A stretch of DNA of 64,000 nt, from the NCBI GenBank assembly GCA_963823735.1, contig CAWGMO010000001.1:992001-1056000 (forward strand). The letters run 5' to 3'. Origin of the DNA: Actinoallomurus sp963823735 (GTDB lineage: Bacteria > Actinomycetota > Actinomycetes > Streptosporangiales > Streptosporangiaceae). Shown here one piece after another: positions 42,091-51,759 of this stretch (position 1 is its first letter; each line of letters begins with the position of its first letter). Made by a program: the position numbers and the translations under genes. The notes below the pieces were generated by a model that was not told the origin of the DNA, did not search any database, and saw only the letters and a program-made list of their open reading frames with translations.

Positions 42091-42912
42091 ATGGATCGTG
42101 AACTCACCATCATGGCCGTGCACGCTCACCCCGACGACGAGGTGCTCGGCACGGGGGGCATTTTCGCGCGTTACTCCGACGAGGGAGTCCGTACAGTCCT
42201 CGTGACCTGCACCAACGGCGAGCAGGGCGACGCGCCCGGCGGCGTCAAGCCCGGCGAGCCCGGGCACGACGAGACCGACGTCAGCAACCGCAGGCTCGGC
42301 GAGCTGCGCGACTCGGTCGCCCACCTCGGCATCAAGCACTCCGAGCTCCTCGGCTACCGCGACTCCGGCATGGCCGGCTGGGACGCCAACGGCGACCCGA
42401 ACGTCTTCAGCAACGTCGACGTCGACAAGGCCGCGGCCCGCCTCGGCGAGCTGATGGAGCGCTACCGCCCCCAGGTCGTCGTCACCTACGACGAGAACGG
42501 CGGCTACGGCCACCCCGACCACATTCAGGCCCACCGGATCGCGGTCGCCGCGACCGAGGCGACCGGCATCCCCGACAAGCTCTACTACGCCGTCATCCCG
42601 CGCCGCCGGATCCGCGAGCTGATGGAGTTCCTCCGCACCAGCGGCGCCGAGCTCGGCGAGGAGGTCGAGTTCCCCGAGGACTTCGGCACCCCCGACGAGG
42701 AGATCACCGCGACGATCGACGTCTCCGCCCACACCGCCCGCAAGCGCAAGGCCCTGGAGGCGCACGCCAGCCAGGGCGACAACATCTTCCTCCTCCGGCT
42801 GCCCGAGGAGGTGCAGCAGCAGGCCTTCGGGCACGAGGCGTTCGTCCGCCACATCTGCCGCGTGGAGGCCCCGGACACCGAAGACGACCTGTTCGCGGGC
42901 ATCAGGGTGTAG
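42091..42912 (+). CDS. PIG-L family deacetylase
   Basis: 273 residues. The zinc motif HPDDE in MAVHAHPDDEVLGTGG and the second histidine set GYGHPDHIQAHRIA are complete. AGWDANGDPNVFSNVDVDKA and the acidic loop are typical of PIG-L/LmbE proteins of the MshB/Mca type that remove acetyl or amide groups from N-acetylglucosaminyl substrates. In actinobacteria some act in mycothiol metabolism; which substrate applies here is open. Confidence 0.9.
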   Translation: MDRELTIMAVHAHPDDEVLGTGGIFARYSDEGVRTVLVTCTNGEQGDAPGGVKPGEPGHDETDVSNRRLGELRDSVAHLGIKHSELLGYRDSGMAGWDANGDPNVFSNVDVDKAAARLGELMERYRPQVVVTYDENGGYGHPDHIQAHRIAVAATEATGIPDKLYYAVIPRRRIRELMEFLRTSGAELGEEVEFPEDFGTPDEEITATIDVSAHTARKRKALEAHASQGDNIFLLRLPEEVQQQAFGHEAFVRHICRVEAPDTEDDLFAGIRV

Positions 42913-43027
42913 CCAGCACCACCATGCCTCCGGTGGTCACCACCCCAGGTCACCCGGGTGCGTCCCGGATGTCGCAGCGCGGCCGTGATTTCTAGCGTCA
43001 TCAGTGACTCTTCCTAAGGAGAACCTG

Positions 43028-45193
43028 ATGCAAAGGAACATGGCCGCGCGCCTGGGCGGCTGGAGCGCACGCCACCGCATGATCGCGATATCCGGGTGGC
43101 TGCTGCTCGTCGTCGCGGCCGTGTTGATCGGCGGCATGGTCGGGCAGAAACAGCTCAGCGACGCCGGGCAGGCCACCGGCGACTCGGCGCGCGCCGAGCG
43201 GATCATCGAGGACGCCGGGATCAAGAACCCCGCCTCGGAGATGGTCCTGGTGCACGGTTCGGCGGCCGGCGGCTACCGCGCCGCCGTGCCGGACGTCACG
43301 CGAGCCGTCCAGGCCACCGGGCAGGTCGCGTCGATGCGGCCGGTGCAGGTGTCGCGGGACGGCCGCGACGCCCTCGTGGCGTTCGACCTCACCGGCGACC
43401 CGGACACCGCGTCGGACCGCGTCGGGCCGGTGATGGACGCCGTGAAGGGCGTCCAGTCCCGCCACTCCGGACTGCGGATCGAGGAGTTCGGCGACGCGAG
43501 CGCCGACAAGTGGTTCGGCGAGACGACCGGGAACGACTTCTCCCGCGCGGAGATGACCGCGGTGCCGCTGGCCATCGGCATCCTGCTGATCGCCTTCGCG
43601 GCGCTGCTCGCCGCGGTGGTGCCGGTGGTCATCGCGATGACGGCGTTCCTCGCGGCGAACGGCCTGCTCGCCGTCGTCAGCCACGCCCTCAACATGGACA
43701 GCTCGGCCAGCTCGGTGATGCTGCTCATGGGCCTGGCGGTCGGCGTCGACTACTGCCTGTTCTACCTGCGCCGCGAGCGTGAGGAGCGCGCGGCGGGCCG
43801 CGACAAGGAGACGGCGCTGCGGATCGCGGCGGCGACCTCCGGCCGGTCCGTGCTGGTGTCCGGCATGACCGTGATTGTGGCGATGTCCGGGATGTTCCTG
43901 TCCGGGATGCTGCTGTTCGACGGCTTCGCGGTGGCCACGATCCTGGTCGTGCTGATCGCCGTGATCGGCTCCGTGACCGTGCTGCCCGCCCTGCTGTCCC
44001 TCCTCGGCGACAAGGTGGAGTTCGGCCGGATCCCGTTCATGCGGCGCCGGCGCACGACCGGCCGGTTCTGGAACGCCGTGCTGCGCCCGGTGCTGGCGCG
44101 CCCCGGCATCTCCGCCGCGCTCGCCGCGGGCGTGCTGCTGGTCCTGGCCGCTCCGGCGCTGGGCATGCACACCGAGAAGCTGCGGCTCGACCAGCAGCTC
44201 CCCAAGAACACACCCCTCCTGACGACCTACTCGCACCTGAACGCCGCCTTCCCCGGCGGCGCCGAGCCCGCCCACGTGGTGATCAAGGCCACCGACATCC
44301 AGTCGCCCGGTGTCCAGCGGGCGATCCGGTCGTTCGCCGGCTCGGCCCGTCAGTCCGGTGAGTTCGGTGCCACCCGCACCCAGTTGTTCGCCGGGAAGAA
44401 CGTCGCCGACATCAGCGTGCCGCTCGCCGGCACGGGAGCCGACGCGACATCGCTGCACGCCCTGGAGACCCTGCGCGGGAAGCTCGTCCCGGCCGCGTTC
44501 AGCGGCGTCGCCGACGCGCACGTCACCGGCAACCTGGCCTCCTCCAAGGACTGGAACGACCAGCTTCGGCGCAGCATCGTGCCGGTGTTCCTCTTCGTGC
44601 TCGGCATGACGTTCCTGCTGATGCTCGTGTCGTTCCGCTCGCTCCCCATCGCGCTCACCGCCATCGGGCTCAACCTGCTGTCCGTCGGCGCGGCGTACGG
44701 CGTGATGGTCGCCGTCTTCCAGCACGGCTGGGGCGCGAGCCTCGTCGCGACGCACGGCGTGGGCGCGATCGAGGCGTGGCTGCCGCTGTTCGTCTTCGTG
44801 GTGCTGTTCGGCCTGTCGATGGACTACCACGTGTTCGTGGTGTCGCGGATCCGCGAGGCCTACGACCGCGGCGTCCCGACGTCCGACGCGGTCGCCGACG
44901 GCATCCGCTCCACCGCCGGCGCCGTGACCAGCGCGGCGGCCATCATGGTCGCGGTGTTCGCCGTCTTCGGAACCCTCTCGATGCAGGACTTCAAACAGAT
45001 GGGCGTGGGCCTGTCCGTGGCCGTCCTGCTCGACGCCACCGTCGTACGCGCGGTGCTCCTGCCGTCGGTCATGAAACTGCTCGGCGACCGCAACTGGTAC
45101 CTGCCCCGCTGGCTGGGATGGCTCCCCAAGGCCTCCCACGGCGAGGAGCCCGCCATCGAGGCGCCGCCGGCACCGGTGTACGCCACCCGCTGA
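43028..45193 (+). CDS. MMPL-family RND transporter
   Basis: 721 residues from the ATG at 43028 (AAGGAG six bases upstream). Two repeats, each of a large extracytoplasmic loop and about five to six helices. Family marks: ADKWFGETTGNDFSRAEMTA, LMGLAVGVDYCLFYLRRERE, ALRIAAATSGRSVLVSGMTV in the first half and LFGLSMDYHVFVVSRIREAY in the second. The VDYCLF and MDYHVF aspartates are the proton-relay sites. It is likely to export lipids or drugs. The following terminator separates it from the convergent MFS gene. Confidence 0.92.
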   Translation: MQRNMAARLGGWSARHRMIAISGWLLLVVAAVLIGGMVGQKQLSDAGQATGDSARAERIIEDAGIKNPASEMVLVHGSAAGGYRAAVPDVTRAVQATGQVASMRPVQVSRDGRDALVAFDLTGDPDTASDRVGPVMDAVKGVQSRHSGLRIEEFGDASADKWFGETTGNDFSRAEMTAVPLAIGILLIAFAALLAAVVPVVIAMTAFLAANGLLAVVSHALNMDSSASSVMLLMGLAVGVDYCLFYLRREREERAAGRDKETALRIAAATSGRSVLVSGMTVIVAMSGMFLSGMLLFDGFAVATILVVLIAVIGSVTVLPALLSLLGDKVEFGRIPFMRRRRTTGRFWNAVLRPVLARPGISAALAAGVLLVLAAPALGMHTEKLRLDQQLPKNTPLLTTYSHLNAAFPGGAEPAHVVIKATDIQSPGVQRAIRSFAGSARQSGEFGATRTQLFAGKNVADISVPLAGTGADATSLHALETLRGKLVPAAFSGVADAHVTGNLASSKDWNDQLRRSIVPVFLFVLGMTFLLMLVSFRSLPIALTAIGLNLLSVGAAYGVMVAVFQHGWGASLVATHGVGAIEAWLPLFVFVVLFGLSMDYHVFVVSRIREAYDRGVPTSDAVADGIRSTAGAVTSAAAIMVAVFAVFGTLSMQDFKQMGVGLSVAVLLDATVVRAVLLPSVMKLLGDRNWYLPRWLGWLPKASHGEEPAIEAPPAPVYATR

Positions 45194-45201
45194 GACCAAG
45201 G

Positions 45202-45228
45202 AGGCCCGCCCGTACGCCGGGCGGGCCT
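45202..45228. terminator. Bidirectional terminator between MMPL and MFS genes
   Basis: AGGCCCGCCCG at 45202-45212 pairs with CGGGCGGGCCT at 45218-45228. A TC-rich tail lies on one side, and the stem is nearly perfect, so it can terminate from both sides. Confidence 0.75.
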
Positions 45229-45232
45229 TCGG

Positions 45233-46378
45233 TCATTCGCCGAGAACGGCCGTCATGACGGGTACGGCCAGGAACGCCACGCCCGCGGCGAGCAGCGCGG
45301 CGGTGCCGGTACCGCCGATGCCGCCGGTCAGGCGGGCGGTGAGGCCGGCCACGGCCGGGACGGCGGGCTGGGCGACGCCCCACGACATGCCCAGGAACGC
45401 GAACCAGCGTGGGCGGTCGGCCTCCGGGGCCGCGTCGGCGGCCAGGGACGGCCAGTAGCCGATCAATGCGCCGCCGCCCAGCGACCAGGCCAGGTACGCC
45501 GCCGCGGTCAGGGACACGTCCCGCGCGCCGGCCATCAGCAAGGCCGTACCGCCCAGGAGCAGGGCCACCGCCACCGGCAGGACCGTGCGGGGCACGCCGC
45601 GCGCCGCGTACGCCCCGGCGGGAGCCAGCAGAGCCGCGCAGGTCAGAACCGCTCCGGGCAGCCACGCCGGCGCGCCGCGCGCCAGCAGGACGAGCGGCAG
45701 GAACATCATCACGGCCAGGTACCCGAACGCGAAGGCCGTCGCGGACGCCGTCATGCCCAGCAGCTCCGACGGCGGGCGCCAGCGCGTACGCGGCGCCACC
45801 ACCGGGCGTACGCCCCGTGGCAGACAGGCCAGCGCGATGGCCGCGGCGGCCAGGCACGTCGCCGCGTCGGCGACCAGCAGCCACCGGACGCCGAACGGCA
45901 GGAGCACCGCCGCGAGCAGGCCCGACACGGCTCCCGCCGCCGTCAGGGAGGTGCCCAGCGCGGCGTACGCGTCCTGGCGTCCGCGTCCGGACGTGACCTG
46001 TGCCAGGAGTTCGCTCGTCGCGGGTTCGTAGATCTCGAAGGCCAGGCCGGTCAGCGTGATCGCGGCCAGCGTCTGCGCGTGGGTGCGCGCGAGCGCCAGG
46101 GCGCCCAGCGCCACACCGGTCGCGACCAGGCCGGACACCACGAGCGTACGAGGCGGCGCGCGGTCGAGCAGGACCCCGCCCGCCCAGCGCGAGACCAGCG
46201 CCGCGAGCCCGAACAGGACCAGCGCGGCCGTCAGCAGCGAAGGCCCCGCGAGCACGGCCAGGAACGCCAGCGCGAACGCGCCGAGCTGGTTCAGCACGCG
46301 CACCAGGAGCAGGGCCCGCACGACGGGCGGCAGGCTCACGGCCGCCGCGCGGACGTCTCGCGCAGACGGTCCACCCAT
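45233..46378 (-). CDS. MFS transporter
   Basis: 381 residues with twelve hydrophobic helices. VLFGLAALVSRWAGGVLLDR resembles the cytoplasmic A-loop between helices 2 and 3, and TLTGLAFEIYEPATSELLAQ follows. Efflux of a small molecule is the likely job, but no substrate is indicated. The start overlaps the stop of the ATPase gene (TAATG), so both are translated together. Confidence 0.88.
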   Translation of the reverse strand: MGGPSARDVRAAAVSLPPVVRALLLVRVLNQLGAFALAFLAVLAGPSLLTAALVLFGLAALVSRWAGGVLLDRAPPRTLVVSGLVATGVALGALALARTHAQTLAAITLTGLAFEIYEPATSELLAQVTSGRGRQDAYAALGTSLTAAGAVSGLLAAVLLPFGVRWLLVADAATCLAAAAIALACLPRGVRPVVAPRTRWRPPSELLGMTASATAFAFGYLAVMMFLPLVLLARGAPAWLPGAVLTCAALLAPAGAYAARGVPRTVLPVAVALLLGGTALLMAGARDVSLTAAAYLAWSLGGGALIGYWPSLAADAAPEADRPRWFAFLGMSWGVAQPAVPAVAGLTARLTGGIGGTGTAALLAAGVAFLAVPVMTAVLGE

Positions 46379-46836
46379 TACCCGGGCGTCAGGCTCGCGT
46401 CCGGAGTGGCGAACCAGACGGCCTTGCCGGACGGCGTGGCGAAGCTGCCCCAGTCGTCGACCAGTTCGTCCAGCAGGAGCAGCCCGCGCCCGGACTCGCC
46501 CAGCTCACCGGCGGACGCGACCTCAGGAAGCGTCGGAGACGGATCATGGACCTCTATCCGCACGCGCGACGGCGTACGGATCACAATGACGCGGATGGCG
46601 GAGTCCGGCAGCCCGTAACAGGCGTGCTTCCACGCGTTGGCGACCAGCTCCGTGACCGCGAGCCGAGCCACCTCCGCGTCGCCGAGGCTCCAGGCCTCCA
46701 TGGCGTTCCTGACGAAGAGCCGTGCGATCTGCGCCGACATGGCGGAGTTCGGGAGTCTCAGCTCCCCCAGCACGACCTCATGGTCTGCCTCGTCCGTCCG
46801 ACCAGCCGGAGGACTCGCGCACTGGTTCGTCACCAT
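46378..46836 (-). CDS. RsbW-like ATP-binding protein (anti-sigma/HATPase_c)
   Basis: 152 residues from the ATG at 46836 with AAGGAG upstream. The GHKL ATPase motifs are RLAVTELVANAWKHA (N-box), RIEVHDPSP (G1-like D) and ELGESGRGLLLLDEL (G2). This type of small actinobacterial ATPase usually acts as a serine kinase or binding partner for anti-anti-sigma factors; a partner is not in the window. Confidence 0.85.
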   Translation of the reverse strand: MVTNQCASPPAGRTDEADHEVVLGELRLPNSAMSAQIARLFVRNAMEAWSLGDAEVARLAVTELVANAWKHACYGLPDSAIRVIVIRTPSRVRIEVHDPSPTLPEVASAGELGESGRGLLLLDELVDDWGSFATPSGKAVWFATPDASLTPG

Positions 46837-46948
46837 GTCTCCTTCCTGCCCAGATCTCGCCCTGTTGACGGCCCTCACAATGCCCGGGCACAGTTACTCC
46901 CGGTATAAAACTGGTCACGGTCCATAGCCGACATGCGGTACTGGAGAT

Positions 46949-48010
46949 CTACCGGGGGTCGGCGAACGACCAGCCGTCCTCCAGCAGACGGTCGACGGCC
47001 GACACGGCGGCGGCCAGGCGGTCCCGGTGAGGGCCGGTGACGCGGAGGTACGGCAGGCCGCGCAGGTCGAGCTCCTCCTCGAAGCGCTCCGCCATCCGTG
47101 CGCGGATCGCCTCCCCGTCGCGCCAGCCGTCCTGTTCGAACGGCACGCCGCCGGTGTCGGTGACGATCCACAGGTCGTGGCGCGTACGCGCGTGGACGCG
47201 CTCGGCCTCCGGCGACAGGGCGCCGAGGTACCGCTCGTGCCACAGCGAGGTCGCGAACGCGTCGGTGTCGCAGACGAGCAGCGGCGAGCCGGAGCGCGCG
47301 GCGGCGTCCTCGAACGCGACGTGGCGTTCGGCGATCGTGGCGAACTCCTCCGACGTCCACTCCAGGTCGCCGATCCACCGGCCCGGGCCGGCCAGGGCGA
47401 CCTTCTCCTCGCAGTAGAGACGCCCGTACTCCGGGACCCAGCGCGTCGCGGCCCACACCCCGCCGCGCGCCGCGAAAACAGACGCCAGCGCGCGGCTCAG
47501 GGTCGTCGTGCCCGACGACTCCGCGCCGACCACGACCACGCGCCGCGCGAGGTGCCCGCGCACGGCCGGCGACAGCCACTCCCACGTCTCGACGGGATCC
47601 GCGCGCACGGCCGAGCCGCTCACCGGGAAGCGCCGCCGCAGGGGATCGACCGCCACGTGCGCGGCGCCGAGCCGCCGGGCCAGCTCCGTCCCGTACGCCT
47701 CCGAGCTGAACACCGCGTCGACGGGCCGGCCCGCGCCCGTACGGAAGATCTCGACGTGCGCCTGCCAGGCCGCCTCGGAGCCGTAGTCCACCTCGGCGTC
47801 GTCCACGACCGGAAGGATCTCCACGTTCGGTGACATGTGGTGTTCTCGCAGCCAGGCGGCCCGCAGCGCGATCGGGATGCTCTCCCGTGGCGAAGCGGCG
47901 ACCAGGACGGTCACCCGCTCGCACGCCTCGGCGGCGGTCTGGATCAGGTGGTGGTGACCCGCGTGCGGCGGATAGAACTTCCCGATCACCAGCCCGTGCG
48001 CGTACGTCAC
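46949..48010 (-). CDS. nadR: NadR-like bifunctional NMN adenylyltransferase / ribosylnicotinamide kinase
   Basis: 353 residues. N-terminal nucleotidyltransferase: LVIGKFYPPHAGHHHLI (GxFxPxHxGH) and RFPVSGSAVRADP. C-terminal kinase with the P-loop GAESSGTTTLSRALA; the invariant P-loop lysine is replaced by Thr, so kinase activity is uncertain. It converts NMN to NAD and may phosphorylate nicotinamide riboside taken up by PnuC, whose gene overlaps it by four bases upstream (on the same strand). Confidence 0.88.
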   Translation of the reverse strand: MTYAHGLVIGKFYPPHAGHHHLIQTAAEACERVTVLVAASPRESIPIALRAAWLREHHMSPNVEILPVVDDAEVDYGSEAAWQAHVEIFRTGAGRPVDAVFSSEAYGTELARRLGAAHVAVDPLRRRFPVSGSAVRADPVETWEWLSPAVRGHLARRVVVVGAESSGTTTLSRALASVFAARGGVWAATRWVPEYGRLYCEEKVALAGPGRWIGDLEWTSEEFATIAERHVAFEDAAARSGSPLLVCDTDAFATSLWHERYLGALSPEAERVHARTRHDLWIVTDTGGVPFEQDGWRDGEAIRARMAERFEEELDLRGLPYLRVTGPHRDRLAAAVSAVDRLLEDGWSFADPR

Positions 48011-48630
48011 GCCGGAACCTCGTCACGACGCCACGCCACGAGCCCCGCGACGCACAGCGCCAGGAACAGGACGTACAGCACGCTGGTCAGGTAGAGGTGC
48101 TTGTAGGCGTACAGCGGGATGTAGATCAGGTCCGCGGTCATCCACAGCCACCACGACTCCAGGAGCTTGCGGCTCTGCCCGTACGTCGCGGCCAGCGAGA
48201 GCGCCGTCGTCAGCGCGTCCCAGAACGGCACGGTCGAGTCGGTCCACGCGCCGAGCATCCAGGTGAGCAGGGCGGTCGCGGCGGCCCCGGCGACGATCAG
48301 CGCCGCCCACTCCGTACGCGACGTGCGCTGGACGGCGAGCGCGGTACGGTCCCGGCCGCCGTACAGCCACTCCCACCAGCCCCACGCCTGGAGGGCGACG
48401 TACACGACCTGGAGGCCCGCGTCGGCGTACAGGCCGCCGTCCACGAAGATCAGGCCGAGGAAGATCACGTTGGCGATGCCGACCGGCCAGTTCCAGATGT
48501 TCTGGCGGACGACGAGCCAGACGTTCACGCCGCCGGTGACGAAGCCGAGCACCTCCGCCCAGGTCGTGGGCGTGGTGCCAAGGGTCAGCGCGGGTTCGAG
48601 CAGGGGACCCAGCAGCGTGTGGAGGGACAT
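48007..48630 (-). CDS. pnuC: Nicotinamide riboside transporter PnuC
   Basis: 207 residues, seven membrane helices. Family phrases: NVWLVVRQNIWNWPVGIANV, FVDGGLYADAGLQVVYVALQ, WGWWEWLYGG and SWWLWMTADLIYIPLYAYKH, with conserved W and N residues that line the substrate pore. Facilitates nicotinamide riboside diffusion through the inner membrane. Its 3' end overlaps NadR, a functional pair. Confidence 0.92.
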   Translation of the reverse strand: MSLHTLLGPLLEPALTLGTTPTTWAEVLGFVTGGVNVWLVVRQNIWNWPVGIANVIFLGLIFVDGGLYADAGLQVVYVALQAWGWWEWLYGGRDRTALAVQRTSRTEWAALIVAGAAATALLTWMLGAWTDSTVPFWDALTTALSLAATYGQSRKLLESWWLWMTADLIYIPLYAYKHLYLTSVLYVLFLALCVAGLVAWRRDEVPA

Positions 48631-48631
48631 C

Positions 48632-49576
48632 TCAGCCCCAGGGCCTGGTCTCGACGTCGCCGAGACGCGCGAGGTCGACGCGGTCCTCGCGGGCGAGGAC
48701 GCCGATCAGCTCCTCCGCCTCCGCGAGGGTGACATACCGCCCGCGCGAGCAGCGCGACGCAGGGTCGGGGCTCTCCAGCCACAGCCGTGGGCCGTCCTCC
48801 CACATCACCTGGATGACATCGCCGCCGCGTCCCCCGAACGTGGCGAAGTTGCCCGTACGCGGCGTCAGGTCGAGCAGTACCCGGCCGCACTCGCCGAGCG
48901 ACATCGGTACGGCCTCGGCCTGCTCGCTGTCGTTCCAGTAGTCGCAGTAGGTGACCTTGAGATCGCCGCCGTCCGGCTCCGGGGCGCCGGGCCAGGCGGC
49001 GAGGCGCCCGAACCGCCGCCTCCGCCAGGTCATCGGCACGTCGATGCGCACCGCCACGTCGCCGTCCCACACGGCGGTGAGCCCGTGCCGGCGCAGCGCC
49101 TCGGTGACCTCCTCGCCGATGCCGGCGTCCTGGCTCCGGTCGTCACCGAACGCGCCGTACGAGAGGTAGAGCCCCTGCCCGGCGACCGCGGCGTCGACGT
49201 CCTGCCGGTGGCAGAAGACGTACCCGCGCATCCGCCCGCCGTCGGGAACCTCGCCACCGATCTCGGCCGTACCGCAGCTCTGGCAGCAGGCGAAGTTCGC
49301 CCGCGCCACGATGCCGGTCGTGTCGAGCTCACGGAACGCCCTGATCAGCCGGTCCGCGTCCAGGACCTCGGGCCAGGTCCGCTGCCGGTCGACATAGGCG
49401 GCGAACGCCTCGGACGCCATCTCCTCCGCGGCGGCCTTCAACGCTCCGGCGTCCTCTACCTGGTCTTCGAGGTAGTAGACGCCTTCCTCGACGACCCCGT
49501 CGAAGTCGTCGTCGCCGACGGCGAGAGCCTGGTCGATCTTTTCGCGGAGGTCGGCACGCATGGAGTCGTCGATCAC
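48632..49576 (-). CDS. DUF6891-like protein of unknown function
   Basis: 314 residues. Sections: RADLREKIDQALAVGDDDFD (helical), FACCQSCGTAEIGGEVPDG with a CxxC pair, RMRGYVFCHRQDVDAAVAGQ and SLGECGRVLLDLTPRTGNF, ending RGRYVTLAEAEELIGVLARE. I place it in the actinobacterial DUF6891 group by these phrases. No enzyme family is recognised. Its stop is one base past the start region of pnuC on the same strand, so it may head that operon. Confidence 0.7.
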   Translation of the reverse strand: MIDDSMRADLREKIDQALAVGDDDFDGVVEEGVYYLEDQVEDAGALKAAAEEMASEAFAAYVDRQRTWPEVLDADRLIRAFRELDTTGIVARANFACCQSCGTAEIGGEVPDGGRMRGYVFCHRQDVDAAVAGQGLYLSYGAFGDDRSQDAGIGEEVTEALRRHGLTAVWDGDVAVRIDVPMTWRRRRFGRLAAWPGAPEPDGGDLKVTYCDYWNDSEQAEAVPMSLGECGRVLLDLTPRTGNFATFGGRGGDVIQVMWEDGPRLWLESPDPASRCSRGRYVTLAEAEELIGVLAREDRVDLARLGDVETRPWG

Positions 49577-49631
49577 GCGTGGATTATGACAAGAGGTACG
49601 GACAGCGCGATGCCCCCCACCTCGCCCTGAC

Positions 49632-50795
49632 TCACCCCCAGCGCACCGGCATCGCGGTCAGGCCCCGGACGGCGACGCCGGTCTTCCACGGCAGTTCGTC
49701 CGGGCGTACCGCCAGCCGGAGTCGCGGCATCCGCGAGGTCAGGCGGTCGAGGACGACCTGCATCTCCGCTCGTGCCAGGTGCGCGCCGAGGCAGAAGTGC
49801 GGGCCGTGACCGAAGGACAGGTGCGGGTTCGCGCGGCGTTCCAGGTCGACGCGGTCGGGGACGTCGAAGACGGCGAGGTCGTGGTTCGCGCTGTCGTGGG
49901 CCGGGATGACGATGTCGCCGGCGCGGATCGTCACGCCGCCGAGCTCGGTGTCCGCCACGGCGCGGCGGGGCAGCGCGTCGGCGACGCCCAGTGGCAGCGT
50001 GCGGAGCAGCTCCTCCACGGCCGGCGGGACGTCGCGTACGCGGCCGTAGGTGTCGTTCACCAGCAGCCAGTAGACGAAGTTGGTGATCGCCGACGCGGTC
50101 GTCTCGAAGCCCGCGACCATGATGACCATCGCCAGGTTGGTCAGCTCGGCGGCCGACAGGCTCGCCCCATCGTCGCGGGCGATGAGTTCGGAGATGAGGT
50201 CGCCGGCGGGGCGGGCGCGGCGTTCCGCGATCAGGTCGCCGAAGAACTCCGCCATGCTCCGCTGCGCGGCCGTCGACTCCTCCAGGCTCTGGCCGGAGGT
50301 GCTGAGGAACGAGTCGCCCCAGGCCGCGAAGGGCGCGCGGTCCTCAGGGGGGACGCCCAGCAGGTCGCCGATCACGGTCACGGTCAGCGGCAGCGCCAGG
50401 CCGCCGACGAGGTCACCCGGCTCTCCGGCGGCGATGAGGGCGTCCAATAACGTGTCGGCGACGCGTTCGATCCGGGGACGGAGAGCCGCCGCGCGGGCGG
50501 GGGTTAACGCGCGTTGCGCGACACCGCGGATCCGCGCCCGCTCGGCGCCGTCCATGCCGATCACCAGCGTGGACAGGTCCGGGTAGCCGGGAATGTCGTT
50601 GGCCGCGGCGCGGCTGAAACAGGGAGCCTTCAGCACGGTCCGCACGTCGTCGTAGCGTGTCACGAGCCACGCTTCCAGCCCGCTCTGCCGCAGCGTCACG
50701 CGGGCGACCGGCTCGTCGCGGCGGAGTTTCGCGTAGACCGGGCTGTGGGCGAGCGGGTCGTCCTGCGGGCTTTCGAAGGGGTGCGAGAGGGTCAT
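49632..50795 (-). CDS. Cytochrome P450
   Basis: 387 residues. Heme-binding loop FGHGPHFCLGAHLARAEM with the ligand cysteine, I-helix AGFETTASAITN (oxygen-binding threonine), and the E-R pair of the K helix in PPAVEELLRTLP. Size and lack of a membrane helix fit soluble bacterial class I P450s. Substrate unknown; no ferredoxin gene is adjacent. Its start codon overlaps the possible upstream start of the divergent dehydrogenase. Confidence 0.93.
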   Translation of the reverse strand: MTLSHPFESPQDDPLAHSPVYAKLRRDEPVARVTLRQSGLEAWLVTRYDDVRTVLKAPCFSRAAANDIPGYPDLSTLVIGMDGAERARIRGVAQRALTPARAAALRPRIERVADTLLDALIAAGEPGDLVGGLALPLTVTVIGDLLGVPPEDRAPFAAWGDSFLSTSGQSLEESTAAQRSMAEFFGDLIAERRARPAGDLISELIARDDGASLSAAELTNLAMVIMVAGFETTASAITNFVYWLLVNDTYGRVRDVPPAVEELLRTLPLGVADALPRRAVADTELGGVTIRAGDIVIPAHDSANHDLAVFDVPDRVDLERRANPHLSFGHGPHFCLGAHLARAEMQVVLDRLTSRMPRLRLAVRPDELPWKTGVAVRGLTAMPVRWG

Positions 50796-50799
50796 GGTA

Positions 50800-51759
50800 A
50801 TGAGTCAAACACGGGTACGCGTCGCGATTCTGGACGACTACCAGGGTGTGGCCGCGAAGATGGCCGACTGGTCCGAGCACCTCCCGAATGCCGGGATCGA
50901 CTGCTTCCACGAGCACATCGCCGACGAGAACGCCCTGGTCGAGGCGCTCGAACCGTACGACGTCGTGGTCGCGATGCGCGAACGCACCCCCTTCCCACGG
51001 CGCGTGTTGGAACGCCTCCCGCGGCTGCGGCTGCTCGTCACGACCGGCATGCGCAACGCCTCGATCGACCTCGACGCGGCCAAGGAGCTCGGCGTCACGG
51101 TCTCCGGCACGCGCGGCAACCCCTGGAGCACCGCCGAGCTGACCTGGGCCATGATCCTCGGCCTGCTGCGCCCCGTCGCCGCCGACGACGCGCGGATCCG
51201 GGCCGGTGGCTGGCAGGAGGCCATCGGCCTCGACCTCGCCGGCCGTACGCTCGGCATCGTCGGCCTCGGACGCCTCGGCGGGCGGGTGGCGTCGTACGGG
51301 CTGGCGTTCGGCATGGACGTCATCGCCTGGAGCCCCAACCTCACCGAGGAACGCGCCGCCTCGCACGGCGTACGGCCCGTGACCAGGGACGAGCTGTTCC
51401 GTACGTCCGACGTCGTGTCGATCCACATGGTCCTCGGCGACCGTACGCGCGGCCTCATCGGCGAGACGGACCTGCGCGCGATGCGGCCCGACGCGTACCT
51501 CGTCAACACCTCACGCGCCCTGTTGATCGACCAGGACGCCCTCGCCCGCGCCATCGGCGAGGAGTGGATCGCCGGCGTGGGCCTGGACGTCTTCGACATC
51601 GAGCCGCTGCCCGCCGGCCACTGGCTGCGCACGTCCCCGCGTACGCTCCTGTCCCCGCACATGGGGTACGTCACCGAGCGCAGCTACCAGGTCTTCTACG
51701 GGGACGCCGTCGAGGACGTCGCGGCGTTCCTCAGCGGATCTCCGGTGCGGACCCTCTGA
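50800..51759 (+). CDS. D-2-hydroxyacid dehydrogenase
   Basis: 319 residues from the ATG at 50800 (an ATG at 50794 overlaps the divergent P450 start). NAD-binding GIVGLGRLGGRVA. Catalytic residues: R in VNTSRALL region, E in FDIEPLP, H in LLSPHMGYVT. It reduces or oxidises 2-keto/2-hydroxy acids; the substrate is unknown. Its 3' end overlaps the convergent metallopeptidase gene by 29 bases. Confidence 0.9.
   Translation: MSQTRVRVAILDDYQGVAAKMADWSEHLPNAGIDCFHEHIADENALVEALEPYDVVVAMRERTPFPRRVLERLPRLRLLVTTGMRNASIDLDAAKELGVTVSGTRGNPWSTAELTWAMILGLLRPVAADDARIRAGGWQEAIGLDLAGRTLGIVGLGRLGGRVASYGLAFGMDVIAWSPNLTEERAASHGVRPVTRDELFRTSDVVSIHMVLGDRTRGLIGETDLRAMRPDAYLVNTSRALLIDQDALARAIGEEWIAGVGLDVFDIEPLPAGHWLRTSPRTLLSPHMGYVTERSYQVFYGDAVEDVAAFLSGSPVRTL

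Noticed and set aside
43001..45199. A 732-codon open frame on the minus strand opposite the MMPL gene
   Set aside because: It is the mirror of a strongly GC3-biased gene; composition is His/Arg/Gly/Asp-rich with no domain, and the plus-strand product is a clear MMPL transporter.
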